A DNA stretch of 64,000 bases. Source: JAAYJG01 sp964450305 (GTDB taxonomy: Bacteria; Bacillota; Clostridia; DSM-8532). The stretch lies in NCBI GenBank assembly GCA_964450305.1, contig CAYVFB010000008.1:5137-69136 (forward strand), written 5' to 3'. Shown here one piece after another: positions 53,057-61,284 of this stretch. The translations under genes were made by a program, and so were the position numbers. Each line of letters starts with the position of its first letter. The first letter of the stretch is position 1. Under the pieces are notes generated by a model that worked only from the letters and a program-made list of their open reading frames with translations, did no database searches and was not told where the DNA came from.

Positions 53057-55087
53057 ATGGACTGGAAGGATGACGAAGCATATTCCTACAGCTTTGAAGA
53101 AGACTGGGAGGGTCAGGGCACGGCTATTCCGCCCCGGCCAGATTGTCTGGGCAGCTATGAACCGGAACCGGAACCCTGCTGCGAGGAAGAATCGCAATAC
53201 CAAAGTTTCAGGCCATTCGCAGTGGGGGGTACTGATGGGTATAACAGGCGGGGGGTCGCTAACGACCATAGCAGGCAATCCGCAATTGGGGTTGTGGATG
53301 GTAAAAACAGGAAACCTCTGACAGGGGTTGCACCCTCGCGGATGAAGCAGCTGAAAACGCTATATCAATCTGTCGTACGCCTGAACCAGGAAAGGAATGA
53401 AAATTCCTTTGTCAGGGAAGCCCAAAAACACGCCAATGATATGGGTGAAAAGGCTCGCCATGTGCCTTTCCGGTCTTATTGGCCCACCTACGAAGCCATG
53501 TCTCAAAGGCAGAAGGAATGGTATTTTTATCTCCGTTCACAGCTTCGGCAGGGGAAATACCCGAAAACCGATCTGTCCTATTTGTTTGTCTATATTTATG
53601 AAATCATCAACCAGGTGGGGGTCAACGACGCCACCGATGGTTTTTTACAATTGTGTGGTTTATGGAGTGCTTATCGCAGCACCTATTCCATCCTCGATAA
53701 GTATTTGGTGTTGTGGGTGCAGGACTATATCCTGATCTATGCCAATGGGGACTTTACAACCATGATGACAAGAGTTCCCGATAAATCCCTGTTAACCCTG
53801 TTTCCCGATTCTCTGGCGGGCTGTTTCATGGAAAACCCCACAGCGGGCTTCACCCTCGATTTTATCAGCCGTTTCTCTGACTACCGCTTTCACACCGGAC
53901 AATTGGCCAAAAGCAACCAGGGGGGGTATTTCCTCTCACTGCTGCCGAAGGTGTTCCAGGAAGTGAATCAAAGCCTGTTTCAAGAAAAAGGCAAAGGTAT
54001 TTTTGGAATATACAGGCCTGTGCACAGCAACGGCAAACGGCGGATTGCCTTTCAAAACGCCATATACAGCGGCCTGGTCACTTCGGTGTGCCAGGATGAA
54101 ATACCCTATTCCGACTATCCGCCGCTGCGGCTTTTTTTTACGTCGGTAGTCAAGGAAACCGAGAACCGCCTGCGCGAGCAGGCACAAATCAGGGGAAGGC
54201 TTCGGGGCATCGAGCTGGAGCCAAAGGTTCTTTCGGTGATACAGTCGTTTGTCATCAGCCAGCTTTGTAAAGTGGTTCCCGACGATGAAAAGAAGAAGAT
54301 TCAGGTCGATCGGGATCGAATTGTCCAGCTGCTTGAAGAATCCAATCTCATCCGCCAAAGGCTGCTTGAGGGTATCGATGAAATCACAAGAGGGGTCCGT
54401 ACGAACGATGCTCCTTTTTCTCAGGATGGGAATACTTCCTGCGAGAATGATGAATGTTATGAAGATGGTGAGCCTGTCGACATTTTGGAAACACAGCCGG
54501 GTGGGTGTACCTCTTCAGGCGAGCAGGTAATTACAGTTGCTGATTGTCCTTCTGTTAAAACAACGCATACCTGCTTAAACAACCCTATGCAACTTGCTTT
54601 TAACCTTGAAGAGCCTGTTATAGCTCATAGGGAAGGTATTGTAGAAACCAGAAAAGGCAAGGTGGAAGCCAAAGCTTCTATGGCGGAAGCCAAAGATTTT
54701 ATTGTGGAAACCAAAGATTATATGGCGGAAGCCAAAGAAAGCATCATGGAAACCAAAGGCACCTGGGCTGTGGAGCAAAGTTCAGCATGTACTGCGCTTC
54801 AAAGCAGCGGACAAACTCCTGAATTTGAGCTTTCAGGGGCTGGCTTACTGAAGCAAAATCTTACGCAGAACCAACAAAGCCTCATGGCGTTTATCCTGCA
54901 AAACGGTGGTGAAGTGGGCACGGGTTTGATCAGCCACGCTTTTCCTCAACTGTTTCTCGAACTGGAAATGGATGAAATCAATCAACAGGCTATGGAAGCA
55001 CTGGGGGACATCATTCTTGCCACAGAAGGCGCGCAGTGGCTGCTATATGACGAATACAGGGCACAATTGGAAGGGGTTTTTAAATGA
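53057..55087 (+). CDS. TerB-N/TerB-C domain protein, first gene of the candidate defence operon
   Basis: A 676-residue cytosolic protein. An acidic, probably disordered N-terminus (residues 1-90) precedes a TerB-N domain (about 95-310, with FRSYWPTYEAMSQRQKEWYF and DLSYLFVYIYEIINQVG). A long middle region follows. Six 7-residue repeats of the xETKxxx/xEAKxxx type lie at residues 529-570, and a TerB-C domain at about 603-676 (LTQNQQSLMAFILQNGGEV ... WLLYDEYRAQLEGVF). TerB-type domains bind metals and occur in tellurite/stress and anti-phage gene sets. AAGGG lies just upstream. Its stop overlaps the next start by 4 nt. Confidence 0.85.
   Translation: MDWKDDEAYSYSFEEDWEGQGTAIPPRPDCLGSYEPEPEPCCEEESQYQSFRPFAVGGTDGYNRRGVANDHSRQSAIGVVDGKNRKPLTGVAPSRMKQLKTLYQSVVRLNQERNENSFVREAQKHANDMGEKARHVPFRSYWPTYEAMSQRQKEWYFYLRSQLRQGKYPKTDLSYLFVYIYEIINQVGVNDATDGFLQLCGLWSAYRSTYSILDKYLVLWVQDYILIYANGDFTTMMTRVPDKSLLTLFPDSLAGCFMENPTAGFTLDFISRFSDYRFHTGQLAKSNQGGYFLSLLPKVFQEVNQSLFQEKGKGIFGIYRPVHSNGKRRIAFQNAIYSGLVTSVCQDEIPYSDYPPLRLFFTSVVKETENRLREQAQIRGRLRGIELEPKVLSVIQSFVISQLCKVVPDDEKKKIQVDRDRIVQLLEESNLIRQRLLEGIDEITRGVRTNDAPFSQDGNTSCENDECYEDGEPVDILETQPGGCTSSGEQVITVADCPSVKTTHTCLNNPMQLAFNLEEPVIAHREGIVETRKGKVEAKASMAEAKDFIVETKDYMAEAKESIMETKGTWAVEQSSACTALQSSGQTPEFELSGAGLLKQNLTQNQQSLMAFILQNGGEVGTGLISHAFPQLFLELEMDEINQQAMEALGDIILATEGAQWLLYDEYRAQLEGVFK
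54641..54766 (+). repeat. 21-bp tandem repeat inside the TerB gene
   Basis: Six 21-bp units encode heptads: VETRKGK, VEAKASM, AEAKDFI, VETKDYM, AEAKESI and METKGTW. The third to fifth are most alike. The stretch is likely helical or coiled and may vary in copy number among strains. Confidence 0.8.
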
Positions 55088-56406
55088 ATACAATGAAGGT
55101 TCCCAAGCGGGTTTCCACAGCGTTGCTGAACTCACTCAGCGCGGGGGTTACACCAAGAATTGGGCTGGAATACATGGCGGTGGGAAGAAAACGTGAAATA
55201 GAGACGCTATTGGAGGATCTGGCCAATATCCGGGAGGGCGGCTCCATTTTCCGCATCATCGTGGGGCGATATGGCAGCGGGAAAAGCTTTCTGCTGCAGA
55301 TCATCCGCAATTATGCCATGGACAGGGATTATGTCGTTATCGACGCCGACCTGTCCCCGGAAAGGAAGCTCACCGGCAACCGTGGCAGCGGCCTGGCTAC
55401 CTACCGCGAGCTGCTGCAGAACATGGCCACCAGGGTCAGGCCAGACGGAGGGGCATTGAATGCAATCCTTGAGCGTTGGATCGCCGCTGTTCAAATGCAA
55501 TTGATGAAGGACGAGGGTCTTTCATTGAATGATCCCCTGCTAGCCGAACGCATGGAGCTAAGCATTATGCAAGCTATCCACCGCATGGACGATCGCGTTC
55601 ACGGATATGATTTTGCCAGGGTACTCAGTGCTTTTTGGCAAGGGCATCGCACCGGCAACGACGAAATGAAGAACGCCGCGCTGAAATGGCTCAGGGGGGA
55701 GTATCAAACCAAAACCGAAGCCAATACCGAGCTTGGCGTTCGGGTGATCATCGACGACGATACCTGGTTTGACTATATCAAGCTGTTTTCCGATTTTGTA
55801 AAACAGTTGGGTTATGCAGGCTTGATCATGCTGCTGGATGAAGGCGTGAATCTTTACAAAATATCCAATACACAGTCCCGCAACAACAACTACGAAAAGC
55901 TGCTGAACATGTTTAATGACGCAATGCAGGGGAAGGTGCAGGGACTGGGAGTATATCTGTGCGGCACACCACAGTTCGTCGAGGATAACCGACGCGGCCT
56001 GTTCAGCTATGAGGCGCTTCGGACAAGACTGGCCGGCAGCCGATTTGCCAAAGAGCTGAAGGATATGCAAGGACCGTTAATCTATCTGGACAAACTAACC
56101 TACGAAGAGCTTTTTGTATTGCTGCATAAAATCCTTGAAATTCATATTGTCCATTATGGCTGGGAATGCGGGGTTTCCGAGGATGACCTGCTTTTCTTCC
56201 TGCAGCAGGCTGTAGATCGCATTGGTGCCGACGAGTGGCTGACCCCCCGTGAAATCGTGCGAGATTTCATTTCTGTTCTGAACCTGGTGCGGCAAAACCC
56301 GGAGCAAACGTTTAAAAGGCTTGTCACCGGAGACCTGTTTAAAACAACCCATCCGGCAGATGATAACGATATTGAGGAAAATGATGCGGCGGAGTTTAGC
56401 TTATGA
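55084..56406 (+). CDS. BrxD-like ATP-binding protein (DUF2791)
   Basis: A 440-residue P-loop ATPase of the DUF2791 family, the same as BrxD of type 2 BREX phage-defence systems. Walker A is VGRYGSGKSFLLQII (about residues 59-73) and Walker B LIMLLDEGVNLYK (about 247-259). The family N-terminus PKRVSTALLNSLSAGVTPRIGLEYMAVGR and an ARG-type DLSPERKLTGNRGSGLATYREL stretch are present. The C-terminal part looks like a winged helix (LTYEELFVLLHKILEIH). It overlaps its neighbours by 4 nt on both sides, so the three products are translationally coupled. It probably loads or drives the helicase on DNA (inference). Confidence 0.88.
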   Translation: MNTMKVPKRVSTALLNSLSAGVTPRIGLEYMAVGRKREIETLLEDLANIREGGSIFRIIVGRYGSGKSFLLQIIRNYAMDRDYVVIDADLSPERKLTGNRGSGLATYRELLQNMATRVRPDGGALNAILERWIAAVQMQLMKDEGLSLNDPLLAERMELSIMQAIHRMDDRVHGYDFARVLSAFWQGHRTGNDEMKNAALKWLRGEYQTKTEANTELGVRVIIDDDTWFDYIKLFSDFVKQLGYAGLIMLLDEGVNLYKISNTQSRNNNYEKLLNMFNDAMQGKVQGLGVYLCGTPQFVEDNRRGLFSYEALRTRLAGSRFAKELKDMQGPLIYLDKLTYEELFVLLHKILEIHIVHYGWECGVSEDDLLFFLQQAVDRIGADEWLTPREIVRDFISVLNLVRQNPEQTFKRLVTGDLFKTTHPADDNDIEENDAAEFSL

Positions 56407-58673
56407 GCGATAATGTTTTTTACCGATTGGCACCCTTCATCCAGGAATTCATTTACCGCAACAATTGGACCGAGCTTCGCGCCATTCAGGTGGAGGCCTG
56501 TCGTGTCATCTTCGAAACCGATGCCCACCTGTTGCTGTCCTCCGGTACGGCTTCGGGGAAGACGGAAGCGGCGTTCCTTCCCGTTTTAACCCTTTTAACC
56601 GAGGACCCGCCGGCATCGGTTGGCGTTTTGTACATTGCCCCGATAAAGGCATTGATCAACGACCAGTTTTTGAGGCTGAACGACCTTTTGAAGGAAGCGG
56701 ATATCCCGGTGTGGCACTGGCATGGGGATGTATCCGGTTCCCACAAGCAAAAAATGATCAAGAACCCCTCGGGGGTACTGCAAATCACGCCGGAATCTCT
56801 TGAAAGCCTGCTGATCAATAAAAACCGGGATTTGGTGAGAATCTTCGGGGATCTTCGTTTTGTTGTGATCGACGAAGTCCACGCATTCATGGGAACGGAT
56901 CGCGGTATTCAGGTTTTGTGCCAGCTGGAAAGGCTGCAGCGGTATATCCGCACCAAACCCAGACGGATTGGGTTGTCAGCAACCCTTGGGGATTATACCC
57001 TTGCTGAAAAGTGGCTGGCTTCAGGCACCGATAAAGCCGTTCATACTCCACAGGTCGGATCAGGTTCCCAGAAGGTGCGTATCGCGGTGGAGCATTTCTA
57101 TGAAGAGCCTGATGACGGAAATAAAAAAAAAGCCCTTTTAGCACCGGGTAATTCTGTTGATTTGAATTTCCATAGCAATCAGTGGGAGCCTAGCCATCCG
57201 CAGCCTTTCTGGAACTACCTTTATGAAAAAACTTTAAACCGAAAATGCATTATTTTCTCAAACCTGCGGGAACACGCAGAGTCCTCAATCGCGACCTTAA
57301 GGCAAATTGCAGAGCTAAGAAGCACGCCTGATATTTATCATGTGCACCATGGCAGTATTTCAGCATCGCTGCGCGAAACGGCAGAAACAACGATGAAAGA
57401 AATGAACGGGCCTGTGGTGATCGGTGCGACTGTGTCACTGGAGCTGGGTATCGATATCGGAAGGCTGGAGAGAATCATTCAGCTGGAGGCTCCTGCTTCG
57501 GTTTCGTCTTTCCTGCAGCGGCTTGGAAGATCAGGACGCAGGGGAAACCCTTCTGAAATGTGGTTTTTATGCCGTGAGCAAAAGCCTTCGGGAGTGCCAT
57601 TGCTGCCTTACCAGATCCCCTGGAGGCTTTTGCAGTCCGCAGCCATTATTCAGTTGTATTTTGAAGAACGCTGGGTGGAACCGGCTGTCAGCCGGAAATA
57701 TCCTCTGGGTATGCTTTATCACCAAACCATGAGCATCATTCTTTCCACGGGAGAGGTTACCATGGCCAGCCTTGAAAAACGTATTCTTGGTATGGCCTGT
57801 TTTTCCCAGATTACCCCGCAGGATTTCCGGATGCTGATCGATCACCTGGTTAAATTGGAACATTTGCAGTTCACCGAAGAGCAGGGGCTTATCATCGGTC
57901 TGGAGGGTGAGAAGATCACATCAGGCTTCCGGTTTTTGGCCGTGTTCCCCGAGGATGACGAATACACGGTCAATTCGGAGACGGGGCAAATCGGGAAAAT
58001 TGAAATCCCGCCCCCTGTGGGGGAAAGGATTACGATTGCAGGGCGGAACTGGGAAGTGGTTGATTTTGACATGAAGCAAAAAACGGTGTTTGTGAAAAGA
58101 GTGAACGGGAAAATCAACACCTTTTGGGTGGGCGGCTCGATGCATATTCATAATCGGGTGGTTGCAAACATTCGCAAGGTCTTGTCCGAAAACTGTGACT
58201 ACCCATGGCTGAAGCCGGGGGCAGCCAGCAGGCTGGCAGAAACAAGGGCTCTTGCCAGGAAAACCGGGCTGCTTGAAAAGCAGGTATTCAGCCTGGGAGG
58301 GAATACCGTTATGCTGTTACCGTGGCTGGGCTCAGTAGATTATCATGTGCTCAGGGCGTTCATCCAGCATTTTCTGAAGGAGCGTTTTGACCTGAAAGGT
58401 CTGGGCGGACAGGCACCCTATTTTATCCTCGCAAGGCTTGGAACAGGCACCATAGAGGAATTCACAGCAGCTTTAGGCGAATTACTGAGCTCAAAGCCAG
58501 ATCTGTTGACCTGTTTCAGTGAAGATGAGCTGGATGAACTCATCTACAGTATTGAATACAAAACACCAAAGTTTAACGGATTCATTCCAAAGCCACTTCT
58601 TCACAAGGGTTATGTAACGGATTACGTGCATCTGGAAAATATCACTTTACAGTGGGGACAGGTTCCTGTGTAA
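56403..58673 (+). CDS. Lhr/BrxHI-like DEAD/DEAH-box helicase
   Basis: A 756-residue superfamily 2 helicase. The first RecA domain has a Walker A with SSGTASGKTEAAF (about residues 41-55), VLYIAPIKALINDQF (Ia), the DEVH box in VVIDEVHAFMGTDRG and GLSATLGDY (III). The second RecA domain has IIFSNLREHAESS (IV), SLELGIDIGRLERIIQ (V) and QRLGRSGRRG (VI). A winged-helix and beta-rich Lhr-type extension of about 350 residues follows. BrxHI of type 2 BREX is the closest recognisable relative. All motifs are intact. The last residues (GQVPV) are encoded by a REP-like GGGGACAGGTTCCTGTG, so the original C-terminus may have been changed. Confidence 0.9.
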   Translation: MSDNVFYRLAPFIQEFIYRNNWTELRAIQVEACRVIFETDAHLLLSSGTASGKTEAAFLPVLTLLTEDPPASVGVLYIAPIKALINDQFLRLNDLLKEADIPVWHWHGDVSGSHKQKMIKNPSGVLQITPESLESLLINKNRDLVRIFGDLRFVVIDEVHAFMGTDRGIQVLCQLERLQRYIRTKPRRIGLSATLGDYTLAEKWLASGTDKAVHTPQVGSGSQKVRIAVEHFYEEPDDGNKKKALLAPGNSVDLNFHSNQWEPSHPQPFWNYLYEKTLNRKCIIFSNLREHAESSIATLRQIAELRSTPDIYHVHHGSISASLRETAETTMKEMNGPVVIGATVSLELGIDIGRLERIIQLEAPASVSSFLQRLGRSGRRGNPSEMWFLCREQKPSGVPLLPYQIPWRLLQSAAIIQLYFEERWVEPAVSRKYPLGMLYHQTMSIILSTGEVTMASLEKRILGMACFSQITPQDFRMLIDHLVKLEHLQFTEEQGLIIGLEGEKITSGFRFLAVFPEDDEYTVNSETGQIGKIEIPPPVGERITIAGRNWEVVDFDMKQKTVFVKRVNGKINTFWVGGSMHIHNRVVANIRKVLSENCDYPWLKPGAASRLAETRALARKTGLLEKQVFSLGGNTVMLLPWLGSVDYHVLRAFIQHFLKERFDLKGLGGQAPYFILARLGTGTIEEFTAALGELLSSKPDLLTCFSEDELDELIYSIEYKTPKFNGFIPKPLLHKGYVTDYVHLENITLQWGQVPV
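58654..58670. repeat. REP-like half-site at the helicase 3' end
   Basis: GGGGACAGGTTCCTGTG resembles the GGGGACGGTTCTTCTGTG arm at 36334 and the GGGACAGGTACC palindrome at 8453. It encodes the final residues and runs into the stop codon of the helicase. Confidence 0.55.
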
Positions 58674-58684
58674 AAAAGTCAAAA

Positions 58685-58792
58685 TATCCAGGCCCGCCGC
58701 TGGGTTAATTATGCCAAGGTACCTGAGCCCCGCCCTCTGGTTCAATGAAGCCAAGATACCTGGGCCTCACCCTCTGGCTAATGACTCAAATA
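58685..58792. repeat. Imperfect 35-37-bp tandem repeat, three copies
   Basis: Units start at 58685, 58720 and 58757, each like TACCTGGGCC(T/C)...CCCTCTGGTT(C)AATGA...CCAAG. The third overlaps the last five codons and the stop of the GH1 gene. The array marks the 3' edge of the TerB-helicase module. Confidence 0.72.
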
Positions 58793-60067
58793 TTTGTGGA
58801 TCATTTCCCTGGTAACGCCTTTTTCACGGCAAACCTCCGCATAGAAGGAACCACTGCGTCGCAATGTGCGCTGCTGGGTTTCAAAGTCCACCTTGATCAG
58901 ACCAAACGGGGCAGATTCTCCTTCATCCCATTCAAAGTCATCCATCAGCGTCCAATGGTAATATCTCTGCACAGGAATGCCTTCCTTACAAAGCTTGAAA
59001 ACCTCATGCAGGTGATCATAAATAAATTGGCAGCGAAAGGCATCTTTTTTATCGCAGGTCCCATTTTCTGTTATCCAAATAGGAGCATTCAGCTTCTCAT
59101 AATATCTTTTGCAAAGCTGTGAAAGCCCCTCAGGATAGATTTCCCAACCCAGGTCATTTTGAGGGTTTTCCTTGAAGGTCGTGATGCGAAAACCAATGCA
59201 TTGAACGGCGGAGCGAGTATAATAATTAATTCCAATAAAATCGTAGTATTTTCCCTTTCCCAGGGGCGCACCCTTTCCAATGGGAAAGCGAAGCCTTCCA
59301 TCCGACATGGACATTACCAGGGCTTCCTGCAACCAATAATCCATGATCTTTGCGGCCAGTTTATCAAAAGGGTTCTTCGGCGAAAGGGGATCAAAAACCC
59401 GAAGAGCATGGGCTATTCCAACCTTTGTTTCACCGTTGAACAAGCTTTGCTGCCGTACGCGGTGTATGGTCTGGTAAGCCTTGATGTGGCATAGGGTCAT
59501 GTTTTTAAACACCTGCATGACAAGCTTTTTATTCTTTTTCCCTGGAGGCCACTCACCAAAGAGGTATCCCAAAACCCCGTAAACGTTCGGCTCGTTGATT
59601 GTGATGTACTCGCAGACAAGATCGCCCAGGTTTTCAACAACGAAGGTGACGAATCGTTCAAAATAGTCAACTACCTTTTCGTTTTCAAATTCTCCTTCTT
59701 CAACTAGCCAAAGTGGGTGAGAAAAGTGATGCAGTGTTACGAGGGGGCGAATTCCATTGTTGATCAGCTCTTGAATGATATCACGATAGTGAAAAATCGC
59801 CTCCTGGTCAAATTCACCCTTGCGAGGTTCAATCCGGCTCCAATCCACACTCATCCGATATACCTGGTGATTGAGTGTCTTCATCCATCGAATATCCTGG
59901 GTATACCGGTTCCAGTGGTCGTTGGCACGGATGCATGTGGAACCATCCTTGATGTGACCATCCACACACCATTTGTACCAGTTGCTTTGTGACATTCCAC
60001 CCTCAATTTGTGTAGCAGCGGTTGCAGAGCCCATTAAAAAGTCGGACGACAGTTTAAATGCTTTCAT
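58778..60067 (-). CDS. Glycoside hydrolase family 1 beta-glycosidase
   Basis: A 429-residue cytosolic GH1 enzyme (no signal peptide). It has the N-terminal SSDFLMGSATAATQIEGG signature, the acid/base Glu in YITINEPNVYG, NYYTRSAVQ and the nucleophile Glu in WITENGTCD, with WTLMDDFEWDEG near the end. The retaining mechanism releases beta-linked glucose, galactose or their 6-phosphates; phospho-specific residues cannot be judged. It is slightly shorter than the usual 440-480. AAAGGAGG precedes the ATG. It is a single-gene unit, with no PTS or ABC genes directly beside it. Confidence 0.94.
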   Translation of the reverse strand: MKAFKLSSDFLMGSATAATQIEGGMSQSNWYKWCVDGHIKDGSTCIRANDHWNRYTQDIRWMKTLNHQVYRMSVDWSRIEPRKGEFDQEAIFHYRDIIQELINNGIRPLVTLHHFSHPLWLVEEGEFENEKVVDYFERFVTFVVENLGDLVCEYITINEPNVYGVLGYLFGEWPPGKKNKKLVMQVFKNMTLCHIKAYQTIHRVRQQSLFNGETKVGIAHALRVFDPLSPKNPFDKLAAKIMDYWLQEALVMSMSDGRLRFPIGKGAPLGKGKYYDFIGINYYTRSAVQCIGFRITTFKENPQNDLGWEIYPEGLSQLCKRYYEKLNAPIWITENGTCDKKDAFRCQFIYDHLHEVFKLCKEGIPVQRYYHWTLMDDFEWDEGESAPFGLIKVDFETQQRTLRRSGSFYAEVCREKGVTREMIHKYLSH

Positions 60068-60346
60068 TGGACATCCTCCTTTTCAGAGGTTTTTCAATCG
60101 AACTGCATTCATGATTTCACTGCGCAGCAACGCGATAAGCATCGCATTCATGCATTAAAAATTCCAATTAGGGTTCTTATTTATGAAAGCTGTGCTTTTT
60201 CGGTGGTGAATTTTTATTCATTGGAATGATTCTCTGTAGTGAAATCATGATTAAATTGATTAAAAACCTGATTTGTATTACTCTCTACTTCATAAACTGT
60301 ATCATAAGTTCATGGATATGACAAGAAAATCGGGTTATCGAGGTGG
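60068..60346. other. Divergent intergenic region without a recognised gene
   Basis: An AT-rich gap between the GH1 gene and the Bax-inhibitor gene. No RNA gene, catabolite-response element or long repeat was seen. It must contain the GH1 promoter, but none stands out. Confidence 0.5.
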
Positions 60347-60375
60347 TTGAAATGATAATTGAAATCATGTAGAAT
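60347..60375 (+). promoter_or_regulatory. Sigma-A-type promoter of the Bax-inhibitor-1 gene
   Basis: TTGAAA (60347-60352), a 17-nt spacer and TAGAAT (60370-60375) lie 22 nt before the start codon. The leader is therefore very short, about 15 nt. Confidence 0.7.
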
Positions 60376-60396
60376 ATAAACAAAGGAGGGATTCTT

Positions 60397-61110
60397 ATGC
60401 AGCAGTATTCCAACGATTATTCACCTTTCAGGTCTGAGGTTGATGTCCGTCAAGGGTTGAATGCCTATATATCCAAGGTCTTTTCCTGGATGTTTGTTGG
60501 CCTCGTTATCACAACGGTTGTATCTTTGGTAGTAAGCACCTCAGTTAACATCCTGGTATTCCTGGCAGAGAATATGTTCCTGTTATTTGGCCTGTTGATC
60601 GGAGAGATCATACTGGTGGCGGTTTTGTCCAGAAGGATCATGAAATTGTCGTTTGGCGCAGCCTTCAGTATGTTCCTTATTTATGCCGCAGTGAATGGGG
60701 TTACACTTTCTATAATCTTTGTTTCATATACCATGGAATCTATATGGAGCACATTCCTCATTACCGCGGTAACCTTTGGTATCATGGCATTATACGGCCG
60801 CTTTACAAAAACCGACCTGACCCAGTTCCGTTCGGTGCTTTTCATGGGGCTGATCGGTTTGTTGGTCTTGTCTGTAGTCAATATATTCTTAAAAAGCGGC
60901 CCTCTGGGGTGGATCATTTCCATCATTGGTCTGTTTGTTTTCCTGGGCCTGACGGCTTACGATACACAAAAGCTGATAGGCTATTACCATGCCACGGAAG
61001 GGCAGGAGGCTATCCGGAAGAACCTTGGTGTGATGGGCGCGTTGGCATTGTATCTTGATTTTATCAACCTGTTCCTGAAGCTGTTAAGGCTTTTTGGCAG
61101 AAGAAGATAG
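60397..61110 (+). CDS. Bax inhibitor-1/YccA family membrane protein
   Basis: A 237-residue protein with seven membrane segments from about residue 25 to 235, of the BI-1 (UPF0005) family. Visible marks are YISKVFSWMFVGLVITTVVS, AAVNGVTLSIIF and the GLTAYDTQKLIGYY motif near residue 190 with the Asp of the pH-sensing pair. Bacterial members can leak Ca2+ in a pH-dependent way or are linked to protease control; the role here is unknown. AAAGGAGG precedes the ATG. It is a single-gene unit with its own promoter and terminator. Confidence 0.93.
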   Translation: MQQYSNDYSPFRSEVDVRQGLNAYISKVFSWMFVGLVITTVVSLVVSTSVNILVFLAENMFLLFGLLIGEIILVAVLSRRIMKLSFGAAFSMFLIYAAVNGVTLSIIFVSYTMESIWSTFLITAVTFGIMALYGRFTKTDLTQFRSVLFMGLIGLLVLSVVNIFLKSGPLGWIISIIGLFVFLGLTAYDTQKLIGYYHATEGQEAIRKNLGVMGALALYLDFINLFLKLLRLFGRRR

Positions 61111-61155
61111 CGCGCAAACAGTCTGTTTTCAATTTGGTTTCAGTAAAAGAAGCAT

Positions 61156-61190
61156 TAAACCCCGTGAAAACCGGGGTTTATTCTTTTATT
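61156..61190 (+). terminator. Rho-independent terminator
   Basis: A 9-bp perfect stem TAAACCCCG/CGGGGTTTA (61156-61164 and 61172-61180) with a 7-nt loop is followed by a T-rich tail. Confidence 0.8.
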
Positions 61191-61284
61191 ATGGATGATT
61201 TTCAGGCTTTGTCGAATTTACTCCAAGCTTTGAGCTGAAAGTGCTCCCTAAAACAAGTCCATCGAGAAAAGGGGTAATGGAGGG

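Noticed and set aside
51342..58673. Complete type 2 BREX system
   Set aside because: Only BrxD-like and BrxHI-like genes are present. No PglX methylase, PglZ phosphatase, PglW kinase or BrxC/PglY homologue was found on either side.
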